The notes: generated by a model not told the origin, from the letters alone. A stretch of DNA of 36,543 nt from Deinococcus psychrotolerans (GCF_003860465.1 NZ_CP034189.1:1-36543), one strand, 5' to 3'. Positions 24,537 to 32,250 are shown, counted from the first letter of the stretch. Program-made: numbers and translations.

Positions 24537-24857
24537 ATTCAATTTTATAAATCTGTAATCAGCGAAGCGTATTGCGATCACTCCACCCGGCAGTTCTGCT
24601 CTCGGCGAATCGAAGGCCCGACAGCAACTGCCCTAGTCAAAGAGGGAAGGCACGGTACCCAGGTCACAACTGGGTAGAGAAGACGACCGTCGGGGATCTC
24701 CCAGTGGCTTGCCCATTGATGTTCAGCGCCCGCAGGCTCACCCCTGTTCATCGGTTGTTCACTACCGGTTTTCTACTGTTCTCTCAGGCAGAGGGCAAGC
24801 GGTACACGCCCAGGGAGAACGAAAGCCTCCCCCCACTGACCACCCAAGGAGAACACC
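24537..24857. other. non-coding gap upstream of the repeat peptide gene
   Basis: This 321-bp passenger region begins at the right end of IS copy 1. I find no supported gene. It must hold the promoter of the 24858 gene, whose ribosome binding site AAGGAG is at 24846-24851. No clear -35/-10 pair is visible. Confidence 0.4.
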
Positions 24858-25301
24858 ATGAACACCAAGACCAGACTGCTGATCGCAACCCTCGCTGCAA
24901 GTGTGGCCCTCTCCTTCTCCGCTTCCGCAGCAACCGCACCAAGCACCGGTGCCCCGGTACGTATCGCCCAAGACCAACCCAGCACGGCCCTGGTAGCCCT
25001 TCGTCTTCCCTACGTACCTAGGGCACGTGAAGCCGCCGCCCACTTTACCCCACCCGAGTTCTGCTACTCGGGCAAAATGAAGGTCGCCTGTACCTTGACA
25101 GACGTCCCTTCCGACGACCTCAATCAATTCACTCCACCTAAGTTCTGCTACTCGGGCAAAATGAAGGTCGCCTGTACCTTGACGGACGTCCCTTCCGACG
25201 ACCTCAATCAATTCACCCCACCCAAGTTCTGCTACTCGGGCAAAATGAAGGTCGCCTGCACCTTGACAGACGCCCCTTCTAAGGATCCCACCCGACCATA
25301 A
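24858..25301 (+). CDS. small exported protein with three Cys-pair repeats
   Basis: This 147-residue protein starts at an ATG with AAGGAG 6 nt upstream. Residues 1-24 form a Sec signal peptide (KTRLLIATLAASVALSFSASA). The mature part ends in three tandem copies of a 28-residue unit, each with PPxFCYSGKMKVACTLTD, in which two cysteines lie 8 residues apart. The pairing suggests one disulfide per unit or metal binding. Repeats 1 and 2 are almost identical at DNA level, so the array expanded recently. The gene is the only passenger between two inverted IS6 copies and is followed by a strong terminator. No family was recognised; a secreted effector, bacteriocin-like peptide or structural protein are all possible. 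Confidence 0.8.
   Translation: MNTKTRLLIATLAASVALSFSASAATAPSTGAPVRIAQDQPSTALVALRLPYVPRAREAAAHFTPPEFCYSGKMKVACTLTDVPSDDLNQFTPPKFCYSGKMKVACTLTDVPSDDLNQFTPPKFCYSGKMKVACTLTDAPSKDPTRP
25044..25295 (+). repeat. 84-bp coding tandem repeats (x3)
   Basis: Units lie at 25044-25127, 25128-25211 and 25212-25295, all in frame. The core CTGCTACTCGGGCAAAATGA is unchanged in all three. The last unit diverges after its 20th codon. Confidence 0.9.
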
Positions 25302-25356
25302 GCTCAAATTCTGGGGGGATCCCCCAAGTGCTTGTTCAAGTCAACAAAGGATGACC

Positions 25357-25383
25357 CCCCCACCAGTAAGCCGGTGGGGGTTA
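25357..25383 (+). terminator. rho-independent-type terminator of the repeat peptide gene
   Basis: CCCCCACC, an 8-nt loop, then GGTGGGGG followed by TTATT. An additional GGGGGATCCCCC dyad lies between the stop codon and this hairpin (about 25314-25325). Confidence 0.75.
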
Positions 25384-25524
25384 TTGCACATTAGGTTCGC
25401 TCGAGCGACAGGAACCCTTATGGCCCATGCTGACCAAGGCCCATCCTCTCAGAGGCTGTTTGAAGCCTATGGGATAGTGAATTGGTTATGTTGCCTTAAC
25501 CAGACTGGGGCAGGCTGACTTACC

Positions 25525-26085
25525 GTGACCGACCCGAAACCCTATCGCCACCGTTTCCCCATGACCATCATCCAGCACGCCGTTTGGCGTTATTACCTAA
25601 GTTATCGGGACGTTCAAGAATTGCTGCACCAGCGCGGCACCCAGGTCAGCCACAAAACCCTCCGCGAGTGGTGCATTAAATTCGCTCCCCTCTTCGTGGA
25701 AGACCTGCGCCACCGGGATAAGGTCTGTACGAGCGTTGATGGTGTTCGTCACTGGCTTTGGAGGGCTGTGAACGAGAATGGCTTTGTGTTCGACATTCTT
25801 CAGCGGTATAGGGGCTCCGAAGCAGCGAAGACCTTCCTGGCCCGATTGTTGGGCGAGTATGACGTCCCAGAGGTTATTCATACCGATCAGCTCCTCAGTT
25901 ATGGAGCCGCGATCCGGGAGATCCCGAGCCTGGCGGACGTCGACCACCATCATTCCCGCACCAGCGTTCCCGCCAAAACCAGACGAAGCAACCAAAAACA
26001 AGCGTTCCAGACGTGGTCAACGGAGGGCAGGGGTGATCTGAACCTCAGATCACCCCTGCCCTCCGTTGACCGTGACACCAGTTAA
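25525..26085 (+). pseudogene. internally deleted IS6-family transposase
   Basis: This 186-codon open frame aligns with the copy 1 transposase but lacks several internal pieces: a few residues before SYRDVQELLHQRG, about ten residues around the first catalytic Asp (LRHRDKVCTSVDG instead of ...WLLDEVCTTVDG), and ~57 residues holding the third catalytic region. The large deletion joins ...SLADVDH to HHSRTSV at a short CACCA repeat present at both ends of the lost segment in copy 1. All deletions are in frame. The protein cannot be an active DDE transposase. Confidence 0.75.
26015..26071. repeat. 27-bp perfect inverted repeat with 3-nt centre
   Basis: The arm at 26015-26041 is the exact reverse complement of 26045-26071, separated only by ACC. 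It lies at the 3' end of IS copy 2, in the transposase frame, 26 bp before the terminal inverted repeat. Copy 1 has a weaker hairpin at the same place, with the core CTGAACCTTAG and different but partly complementary arms. Confidence 0.9.
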
Positions 26086-26131
26086 GGCAACACAACCCAG
26101 TGAACAGTGATGTTCAGTACAGAGAATCACC

Positions 26132-26143
26132 TACACTGTCGGC
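26132..26143 (+). promoter_or_regulatory. -10 box of a leaderless promoter
   Basis: TACACT (26132-26137) lies 6 nt before the ATG of the regulator gene, and there is no Shine-Dalgarno sequence. A dyad TGAAC-6-GTTCA (26101-26115 region), about where a -35 would be, could be an operator. The IS copy 2 end is only ~35 bp upstream. Confidence 0.45.
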
Positions 26144-28540
26144 ATGCGCCTACGTACGTTGGGGGGCCTCTCTCTGGAAGGCAGTGGTTTAGGGCGTCCC
26201 AAACCGCTGCTGCTGCTGACCTACCTCACCCTGGAGGGCCCGCAGGCCCGACGTCTGCTGGGGGAGTTGTTCTGGCCAGATGCAAGCAATCCGACGAATT
26301 CGGTGGCTGTTGCAGTGCGGCAAATTCGCCAGGCCGTTCCTGGTGTGCTGCAAGACGACGGCGTGCGTGTCTGGGCTGACTTGCCATGTGACGCTCTGGA
26401 CTTTGAACGTGCTGTTCGTGCCAAACAACCAGAAGCGGCCTTTGAGCTTTATCAGGGCGCTTTTCTGGATGCATCCGAACTGCTGGAATGGGGTACCGAG
26501 CTCGAAGAATGGGCCTACGCCAAGCGTGAAGCCCTGGCAGAAGCCCTGCGAGAGACCGCGTTAGCCTTTGCAGAGCAACAGGCTGCATTGGGGCAGTTCG
26601 AGCGTTCGGCCGTATGGGTAGAACGGGCCATCCGCGTCCTGGGCGCGCCAGAACCCGATCCGGAATTCTGGGTGCGTGCGGTTCCCTTGCTGCTGGCTGG
26701 TGAGAGCCCGCTGCTGGAAGAGTCACGGCGGCGGGCTGCCGAGTGGGACTTGAAGTTGGAAGGAAACGTTGAAACGGCGCGCGCACGCTTACGTCAAAGT
26801 TTTGTGGGGCGGGAGGTGGAATTGGCCCGTTTGCGTCACTTACCTGCGGGCCGCTGGGCCTGGATCAAAGGCGGTTCAGGACTGGGCAAAAGCAGTTTGC
26901 TCCGCCAACTGCCAGGGCAGCTTTTGCCTGGGCGTTCAGGTTTGCCTTACGCCACACTGGAACCCCTACTCGAACATGTGATTCAGCGTGGTGATCAAGC
27001 CCTGCTCCTGCGGCACCTCGCCACTCAGGAGGGCATCTGGCTCCTTGACCATTGGGAAAATATGGACGAGGAGAGCCGCATGCTGCTGGCCAAGCTTCAT
27101 GACCTGGGCACAAGGGCGACTGTGGTCATAACGTCCTGCGGAGAGCCGTCTTTTTCTGTAGATGAACGTCTCGACCTTTATCCGCTGAGCGCGCAGGAGC
27201 TCACTGCGTTTCCGGGAGCATTGGAAGCCACTGCAGGTCTGCCCAGCTTACTGAATGCGTGGTTGCGATCAGAACCAGTCGACACGGCCCTGGATACCCG
27301 CATCCAGGGTCTGTCACTACAAACTCAGCGCCTGTATGCTGCCCTCACACTTCTGGAATCACCTGACCTTCCTCTCGTCCGCCAGGCACTCGACCTGACG
27401 GCACCTGAACTTGCGCTGGCTCTGGAGGAACTTCTGAAAGGTGGCTTCGTCGAACCTTCCGGAGAAGTCCGGGGGCAGGCAGCCGCCCGGCGTATTCTGG
27501 CAGCGCGGCCCACGATAGAAGCTGAACTGGCCCTCCGAATCGCTAGGCAGTTGAACGTTGCCGTTGCACTGCCGTTTTTCCAGAAGGCCCGTGCGTTGTG
27601 GGAAGAAAGTGATCTCCGCCAAGTGGAAAAGTCATATCAGGCCTGGGCAGAACAGGCTCTGCAACGAGGTTTTCCCTTGAAAGCCGTTGAGGCGCTGAGA
27701 GAAGCGCCCTCCTCCGAGCGACTTTCCTTACTGCATGCCCGCGCTTTGGAGCGCGCAGGGCAGTTCAAGGAAGCGCTTCTCACCCTGACCGATCTTCCAG
27801 TGACTCCAGAAGCGTCTGCCCTGAAAGGTGCGCTGTACTGGCGACTTGGACAGCCGGACCTGGCGAGGCAGCATGCCAAAGTGGCCCTGGACGGTGAGGA
27901 CGAAGCCAGGGCCGAAGCCTTGAATACCTTGGCCAATCTCGACTTCCAGCAAGGCGAATACGGTAGTGCGGAGAAACACTACCGGCGGGCCGCGACACTC
28001 TGGCAAACCCTTGGTGACAACGCCCGCTGGGCCGGAGTGTTGAACAACCGGGCGGCCGCTCTAAGTGCTGCTGGTGAGGATGCCGAAGCAGCTTTCAGCC
28101 AAGCGCTTCAGGCGGCTGGCGACAACCTCGCGGTGCGGGCACTGACCACCATGAACCTCGGACAAGTGCGTGAACGACGGGGAGATTTGGCCGGAGCAGT
28201 CCAGGCCTATCAGGATGCCGCGTCATTGGCTGAGGAGGCCGGTTCACTCAACACTTCTGCAAAAGTCTGGAATAACCTCGGTGCGCTCTATCACCGAAAT
28301 GAGCAGCTGCCGGAAGCCAGCCACGCCTATGCGCAGGCACTGACCCTTGCGAAGAAAGGAGGAGAAAAACTCCTGCTGGGCACAATCCTTGCCAATCTGG
28401 CGGAGCTGACAGGGGATCACGAAGCGTTCGAGGAGGCTCTGCGCCTGATTGAGAAAAGCGGAAACCCCACGGTTGTCGCGCGGTATCAAGCTGAGTACCA
28501 GGCGTTCATCGCTCGTTCACCTCGGGGCGCTCAAGCTTAA
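26144..28540 (+). CDS. SARP-like regulator with BTAD, P-loop ATPase and TPR domains
   Basis: This 798-residue protein has residues 1-90 as a winged-helix-type domain (MRLRTLGGLSLEG..., ELFWPDASNPTNSVAVAVRQ). Residues 90-220 form a bacterial transcriptional activator (BTAD) helical domain. Next is an NTPase with Walker A GGSGLGKSS (about 243-251) and a Walker B-like strand GIWLLDHWENMDEE. TPR-type repeats run from about 500 to 790 (LGQPDLARQHAKVAL, GEYGSAEKHYRRAATLW, GDLAGAVQAYQDAASLAEEA, NEQLPEASHAYAQAL). Such STAND/SARP proteins sense a ligand through their repeats and switch on nearby genes. The next gene, a lipoprotein subtilisin 55 bp downstream, is the likely target. Confidence 0.88.
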   Translation: MRLRTLGGLSLEGSGLGRPKPLLLLTYLTLEGPQARRLLGELFWPDASNPTNSVAVAVRQIRQAVPGVLQDDGVRVWADLPCDALDFERAVRAKQPEAAFELYQGAFLDASELLEWGTELEEWAYAKREALAEALRETALAFAEQQAALGQFERSAVWVERAIRVLGAPEPDPEFWVRAVPLLLAGESPLLEESRRRAAEWDLKLEGNVETARARLRQSFVGREVELARLRHLPAGRWAWIKGGSGLGKSSLLRQLPGQLLPGRSGLPYATLEPLLEHVIQRGDQALLLRHLATQEGIWLLDHWENMDEESRMLLAKLHDLGTRATVVITSCGEPSFSVDERLDLYPLSAQELTAFPGALEATAGLPSLLNAWLRSEPVDTALDTRIQGLSLQTQRLYAALTLLESPDLPLVRQALDLTAPELALALEELLKGGFVEPSGEVRGQAAARRILAARPTIEAELALRIARQLNVAVALPFFQKARALWEESDLRQVEKSYQAWAEQALQRGFPLKAVEALREAPSSERLSLLHARALERAGQFKEALLTLTDLPVTPEASALKGALYWRLGQPDLARQHAKVALDGEDEARAEALNTLANLDFQQGEYGSAEKHYRRAATLWQTLGDNARWAGVLNNRAAALSAAGEDAEAAFSQALQAAGDNLAVRALTTMNLGQVRERRGDLAGAVQAYQDAASLAEEAGSLNTSAKVWNNLGALYHRNEQLPEASHAYAQALTLAKKGGEKLLLGTILANLAELTGDHEAFEEALRLIEKSGNPTVVARYQAEYQAFIARSPRGAQA

Positions 28541-28595
28541 GGCATGCCCTGGATATTCACTGAACTCGATGGGGTCTTGTTCCTGGAGGTAGAAA

Positions 28596-30026
28596 ATGAA
28601 ATCGTCGTTCCGCTATTTGATGTTTCTTGGCTTGCTTTCCAGTTGTGGCCCTTCCAGTCCCACCGATCCCCGACCGCTGAGCCTCAGCCTCAACTTGACC
28701 CAGGCGCTCCCAACTGAACGCGTCACGGCCAAGCTGACCGGCGTCAGCGCTCAACAAGCCCACGTTTTTATAGGTGATACGCCTGCTGATGTCGTCTCAG
28801 CAAGTGGAGAAACCATCGTCTTCAGCGTTCCGCCTGGCACCAAAGCTGGATCACAAGTCGTGCGGGTCGATGTGGGTGGCCAGAGCCTCAAGCAGTCACT
28901 CGAGGTACTCGGAAAAGTCTCGACCACCGAAGTGACCGTATGGGTCAAGGAAGGTGTGACGAAAAGCGACTTCAGTGCCAGGCTCAGCCAGCTCAATTTA
29001 GGACTCAGCCTCATCGATTTCAGGCCCCTGGGTGGTCCAGGACCATGCACCAGTACCCTGGCCCGGGTGGGAGTCCCCAGCGGTCAGAATATCGGAGCGG
29101 TGTTGAGCCGATTGCGTCAACCAGCCGAGGAGGACGTGGTGTTGCAGGTGGATCCGCAAAGCCTCTGGGGACTGGATGTGGATCACCTCACCGCCATTGG
29201 CATTCAGGGAGCACGTCAACGGGGCCGCAGCGGCAAAGGCGTAACCATCGCCATCCTGGATACTGGGGTTACTCAACAAAGGCATCTGGGACAGAACCTC
29301 CTTGCCGGATATGACTTTGTAGAAGAAGACAGCGATCCAAGTGACGCCTTCGATGACCCGGTCACTCCCGATCAGGATGGACATGGGACACCGGTCGCTG
29401 TTCTGGCCGCTGGTGCAGAGTTCGGCGTTGCCCCTGACGCACGAATTCTTCCTATTCGGATTGGAGATGCCCACGGACAAATTCTGGCGAGCCAAGCTGT
29501 CCGGGGAGTTTGCTTCGCATTGAAGACTGTGCCCCCCAAACAACTCGTCCTGAATCTCAGCTTCGGTGGAGATACACCCACTCAAGGATTGAAAAACGTC
29601 TTGGCCTATGCGCTCCGACAGCAAGTTCTGATTGCTGCTGCCGCTGGAAATCAAGGCAGTGCTGGCCCAACACATTATCCTGCTGCTTTCGACTTGCCTG
29701 GGCTGGTGGCCGTTGGAGCACTTCGGGTTCTGCCCACTGGAGAGTGGCGTCCCGCTTCATTCAGCACACACGGAGCCTACGTTGATATCGCTGCTCCTGG
29801 ACAGGGCATCATGAGTAGTAGTCCCACCAGTACCATTCATGCTTACGAAGGGACTTCCTTCGCAACGCCACTGGTCGCTGGGGCGTTGGCTTTGTGGCGA
29901 GAAGCTTTCCCGGCTGCCACTCCAAGTGAAATAGAGCAGAAAATCAAAAACAGTGCGGTGCCTCTCCTTACGGCTAAGGCTGAGGAGATAGGCAGTGGCA
30001 TGCTGAACCTCTCTCAAGCTCCCTAA
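28596..30026 (+). CDS. lipoprotein subtilisin-like (S8) serine peptidase
   Basis: This 476-residue protein has a lipoprotein signal (MKSSFRYLMFLGLLSSC, lipobox LSSC), so it should be anchored to a membrane. Residues about 25-105 look like an IPT/TIG-type beta domain, followed by an inhibitor-like segment (EVTVWVKEGVTKSDFSARLS). The catalytic domain holds the complete triad: Asp222 in TIAILDTGV, His263 in DGHGTPVAVLAAG and Ser near 427 in GTSFATPLVAGAL. GNQGSAGPTHYPA provides the oxyanion Asn. It follows the SARP-like gene and probably forms a unit with it. IS remnants begin within ~10 bp of its stop. Confidence 0.92.
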   Translation: MKSSFRYLMFLGLLSSCGPSSPTDPRPLSLSLNLTQALPTERVTAKLTGVSAQQAHVFIGDTPADVVSASGETIVFSVPPGTKAGSQVVRVDVGGQSLKQSLEVLGKVSTTEVTVWVKEGVTKSDFSARLSQLNLGLSLIDFRPLGGPGPCTSTLARVGVPSGQNIGAVLSRLRQPAEEDVVLQVDPQSLWGLDVDHLTAIGIQGARQRGRSGKGVTIAILDTGVTQQRHLGQNLLAGYDFVEEDSDPSDAFDDPVTPDQDGHGTPVAVLAAGAEFGVAPDARILPIRIGDAHGQILASQAVRGVCFALKTVPPKQLVLNLSFGGDTPTQGLKNVLAYALRQQVLIAAAAGNQGSAGPTHYPAAFDLPGLVAVGALRVLPTGEWRPASFSTHGAYVDIAAPGQGIMSSSPTSTIHAYEGTSFATPLVAGALALWREAFPAATPSEIEQKIKNSAVPLLTAKAEEIGSGMLNLSQAP

Positions 30027-30030
30027 GGGG

Positions 30031-30215
30031 TGATGTTGCCTTAATCGGATTGGGGTAGGCTCACCACCGTGACCGACGGAACGCCCTACCGCCACCGCTT
30101 TCACCTGGGTTGTGTTGCCTTAACTTGGCCTCCGGTAGACGGAGAGCAGGGGTAGACTGAACCTTAGCCCGCAGCCTGCCTTAACTGGCGTCAAGGCAGG
30201 CTGCGGGCAGAGACA
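30031..30215. mobile_element. remnants of IS6-family ends
   Basis: Two fused fragments of the IS family are seen at 23726 and 25484. 30031-30107 resembles the transposase 5' end (TGTTGCCTTAAT, then GTGACCGACGG encoding VTDG-type N-terminus, then YRHRF). From 30108, GGTTGTGTTGCCTTAAC starts an opposite end followed by the CTGAACCTTAG core. No transposase core remains. Together they form a MITE-like scar between two convergent genes. Confidence 0.7.
30167..30208. repeat. 16-bp perfect hairpin from IS ends
   Basis: The arm 30167-30182 is the exact reverse complement of 30193-30208, with a 10-nt loop AACTGGCGTC. It contains the stop codon of the minus-strand lipoprotein gene and may terminate transcription from both sides, although no T-run follows. 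Confidence 0.8.
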
Positions 30216-30763
30216 TAGTTGATGGTGACGGTGGTCGCGCCGTTCACCCGCACCGTCTGCACACTGGGGGTCGTCTGGCCGGAAACCGTGCCGGGGGTGA
30301 TGGTGTACGTGCCGTAACTCAGGGTGGGGATGTTCTGCGTGGCCATGACGGGGCCGTCGAAGACGACCACACCTTTTTCATCGCGCACAGTGATCGGTGC
30401 TTGCGCAACACCGTAGACCTGCAAGATGAGTTGGGCACGCTGCTCGACATAGCTGACCGTTGCACTTTGGTCGCCCTGCCGCAGATCCACGATACGCATT
30501 TGAGCGACACGGGTGTCGACAGCAGCCCCAGTCAAGGTATAGACGTCGCGGGGTAGGTCACGGATAACCTTTTCCTGCTCGATCAGCCCATCGAAGACTA
30601 CCTTGTCGCTGGCGTTTTTGAGGGTCAGGTTGGCTTGAGTGACGCCGTCAAGCTTGACAGTCAGGGCCGAGGTAAGGGCTTGAGGTTTGGTATCCGTGGA
30701 GCAGGCACTCAGGCTCAAGCTCAGGAGGAGCGCAGCGCAGGCAAGAGCAGCAACAAAGGGCAA
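30191..30763 (-). CDS. lipoprotein with two PEGA-like repeat domains
   Basis: This 190-residue protein starts at a TTG. Its signal peptide ends in the lipobox LSAC (AALACAALLLSLSLSAC, or close to it), so it is a lipoprotein. The mature part has two similar ~70-residue beta-rich units: LTVKLDGVTQANLTLKN...VVFDGLIEQEKVIRDLP and LILQVYGVAQAPITVRD...VVFDGPVMATQNIPTL. These recall PEGA or carboxypeptidase-regulatory-like domains that bind surface partners. The last ~7 codons and the stop lie within the IS-derived hairpin, so the original C-terminus may have been replaced. An 8-base T run just before the start (minus strand) could affect expression. The specific function is unknown. Confidence 0.7.
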   Translation of the reverse strand: MPFVAALACAALLLSLSLSACSTDTKPQALTSALTVKLDGVTQANLTLKNASDKVVFDGLIEQEKVIRDLPRDVYTLTGAAVDTRVAQMRIVDLRQGDQSATVSYVEQRAQLILQVYGVAQAPITVRDEKGVVVFDGPVMATQNIPTLSYGTYTITPGTVSGQTTPSVQTVRVNGATTVTINYVSARSLP

Positions 30764-30946
30764 CTTGAAGAAAAAAAACGCGGCCAGACGCTAAATATGC
30801 ACAATAGCTTCTGCACAGCTGTAAAACACCCTTCTGGAGCGCGTTATGCAGTATTCAATTCGCCGTATAACAGCTTACTAGGTTCCCGTGTTAGGTGTAA
30901 AAAGCTAGATCCCCGGCCCCATTTAAAGCAGGACGTAGACTGACAC

Positions 30947-31111
30947 ATGCCTAAGTCCACGTTATCGCTTATCAGTCTCGTCTGCTTCGTAATCGCGGGC
31001 TTGGCGTTCCTAGGAGTCTATGTGGCCACTCGCCAAGTGATCTGGCTGCCCCTGGGAGTGGCATTCATAATTATTGGCCTAGCTGTCTATTTCGGTGAGA
31101 AACGCCGCTAG
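30947..31111 (+). CDS. small two-helix membrane protein
   Basis: This 54-residue protein begins with MPKSTLSLISLVCFVIAGLA and ends VYFGEKRR. Two hydrophobic segments (about 7-25 and 32-49) are separated by ATRQ, with a basic C-terminal tail that favours a cytoplasmic end. A weak AGGA lies ~13 nt before the ATG. The open frame and strong hydrophobic pattern support a real gene, but no family is recognised. Confidence 0.5.
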   Translation: MPKSTLSLISLVCFVIAGLAFLGVYVATRQVIWLPLGVAFIIIGLAVYFGEKRR

Positions 31112-31224
31112 GAGTGTTGGAATTGCTGCGAGTTGCGGTTACCTACTACTCGACCTGAACACCAGCAGCACCCCAGAAATTAACACTAATACTGTTTGGT
31201 GCTAATTCTCCCCGACATAAACGG

Positions 31225-31287
31225 CTTTATGCCTGAGAGATTTAGGGCATAAAGGCACACAAACGTCCATTCAAAAATCTTTATGCC
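31225..31287. repeat. CTTTATGCC inverted and direct repeats
   Basis: CTTTATGCC (31225-31233) is followed by its reverse complement GGCATAAAG (31246-31254) and again directly at 31279-31287. The first two can form a hairpin downstream of the minus-strand gene ending at 31330 and may act as its terminator. Function is uncertain. Confidence 0.45.
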
Positions 31288-31329
31288 CAGCAGCAGGCGT
31301 CAGGTGAGCAGAGCTGGACGTTGTGTTCG

Positions 31330-31755
31330 CTAGGACAAACACAAAAAGAGGTTCTCCTCGATTGCAATTTTGAGAGCCTGCTTGAGGTCTGTTGCCCCGT
31401 CTTGCAGCCGCCTCCATCTCCCCAGACCATGAATTTGGTCATTCCATTGGCCCTGAAAATCACGCCGCAACCATTCCACTTCAAGAGAGTTGACTTCATG
31501 CAGGAGCTGAGACAGGTCATCAGATGTCCGCAAGTCAAGACCTCGTTCGTAAACTTGTGAAAGGAGCGGAAGACTAAGCTCAGAAGCTATTGAAGCGTAA
31601 AAATCGTAGAACAGGCCGTCTGGTGCGATGGAGGCTTCAAAGCGAGTGAAAGTCTGCTTGAATTCCAACCATGCATCAATTTCCCGTTCTGAGACAGAAT
31701 CAAAATCGATAGGGCAAAGCTTGTGAGGTTGCAGGACTACAACTGAAAAGCTCAT
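31330..31755 (-). CDS. hypothetical protein
   Basis: This 141-residue acidic protein starts MSFSVVVLQPHKLCPIDFDS and has a GLGRWRRLQDGATDLKQALK tail. Size, acidity and isolation recall immunity-type proteins, but I do not recognise a family. The ATG at 31755 is preferred over an in-frame GTG at 31782. A hairpin of CTTTATGCC repeats lies ~75 bp after its stop. Confidence 0.55.
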   Translation of the reverse strand: MSFSVVVLQPHKLCPIDFDSVSEREIDAWLEFKQTFTRFEASIAPDGLFYDFYASIASELSLPLLSQVYERGLDLRTSDDLSQLLHEVNSLEVEWLRRDFQGQWNDQIHGLGRWRRLQDGATDLKQALKIAIEENLFLCLS

Positions 31756-32015
31756 GTCTTCATTATGGAGAATTTCAAGCACCGCGAAAACCGCTTACTG
31801 GATGTCGAGTCATCAGCGCATCGGTTAGGCCGGACACTGGCACATTGTCAAGGCTCCGTTGTCTGTGTCGAGAGCGAGACAGACAAGTTACATCCCTCAT
31901 GGGAGCAACCAAGATGTGTAACAGAATAGGTGGGCAGATTGGGGCCGAGCGTCAGGCGAGCAAAGTGCCGACAGGAGTTTGTTAGGGTGCCACACTTTTG
32001 AAGTATCCTCAAAAA

Positions 32016-32198
32016 ATGTCAAAAGAAAAACGTTTTGAAGTTGTCCATGAAGATAAAAGTCTTGGTGAGCTTACACGCATCATGCGCGACCGGGAAACTG
32101 GCGTGTGCTACTTATACCAATGGGCAGGGACAGGTGGAGGTTTGACTGTTCTGGTGGACAAGGATGGGAAGCCGATTGTAATGGATGGGCGGAGCTGA
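32016..32198 (+). CDS. DUF6440 family small protein
   Basis: This 60-residue protein starts MSKEKRFEVVHEDKSLGELT. The core RDRETGVCYLYQWAGTGGGL, then VDKDGKPIV, matches the short DUF6440 pattern ('V D.ETGV.YL....G..GGLT.L.D.DGKP'). Role unknown. The ATG at 32016 is chosen because the family begins just before 'KRFE'; an in-frame TTG is at 31998. No strong Shine-Dalgarno sequence is seen. A 16-bp perfect inverted repeat lies 6 bp after the stop. Confidence 0.7.
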   Translation: MSKEKRFEVVHEDKSLGELTRIMRDRETGVCYLYQWAGTGGGLTVLVDKDGKPIVMDGRS

Positions 32199-32204
32199 AA
32201 GTGT

Positions 32205-32250
32205 CCATTTCCTAGGTTCTCTTATATAAATTATAGAACCTAGGAAATGG
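32205..32250. repeat. 16-bp perfect inverted repeat
   Basis: CCATTTCCTAGGTTCT (32205-32220) and AGAACCTAGGAAATGG (32235-32250) are exact reverse complements with a 14-nt AT-rich centre. No T run follows on either strand, so it is not a classic terminator. A recombination site or protein-binding site is possible. Confidence 0.85.

Larger units (their letters stand above)
25484..26097 (+). mobile_element. IS6-family insertion sequence, copy 2 (internally deleted)
   Basis: This 614-bp element has inverted repeats GGTTATGTTGCCTTAAC (one mismatch to copy 1) and GTTAAGGCAACACAACC. It is oriented opposite to copy 1, so the two copies flank 24537-25483 as inverted ends of a composite-transposon-like unit. 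It is about 200 bp shorter than copy 1. Confidence 0.85.

Noticed and set aside
25044..25295. CRISPR-like array
   Set aside because: The repeats are contiguous, in frame and without unique spacers; they are coding tandem repeats. No CRISPR array is present elsewhere in the window.
31225..31254. TPP riboswitch because of GCCTGAGAGA
   Set aside because: Only this short word matches. The other conserved segments and a thiamine gene are missing.
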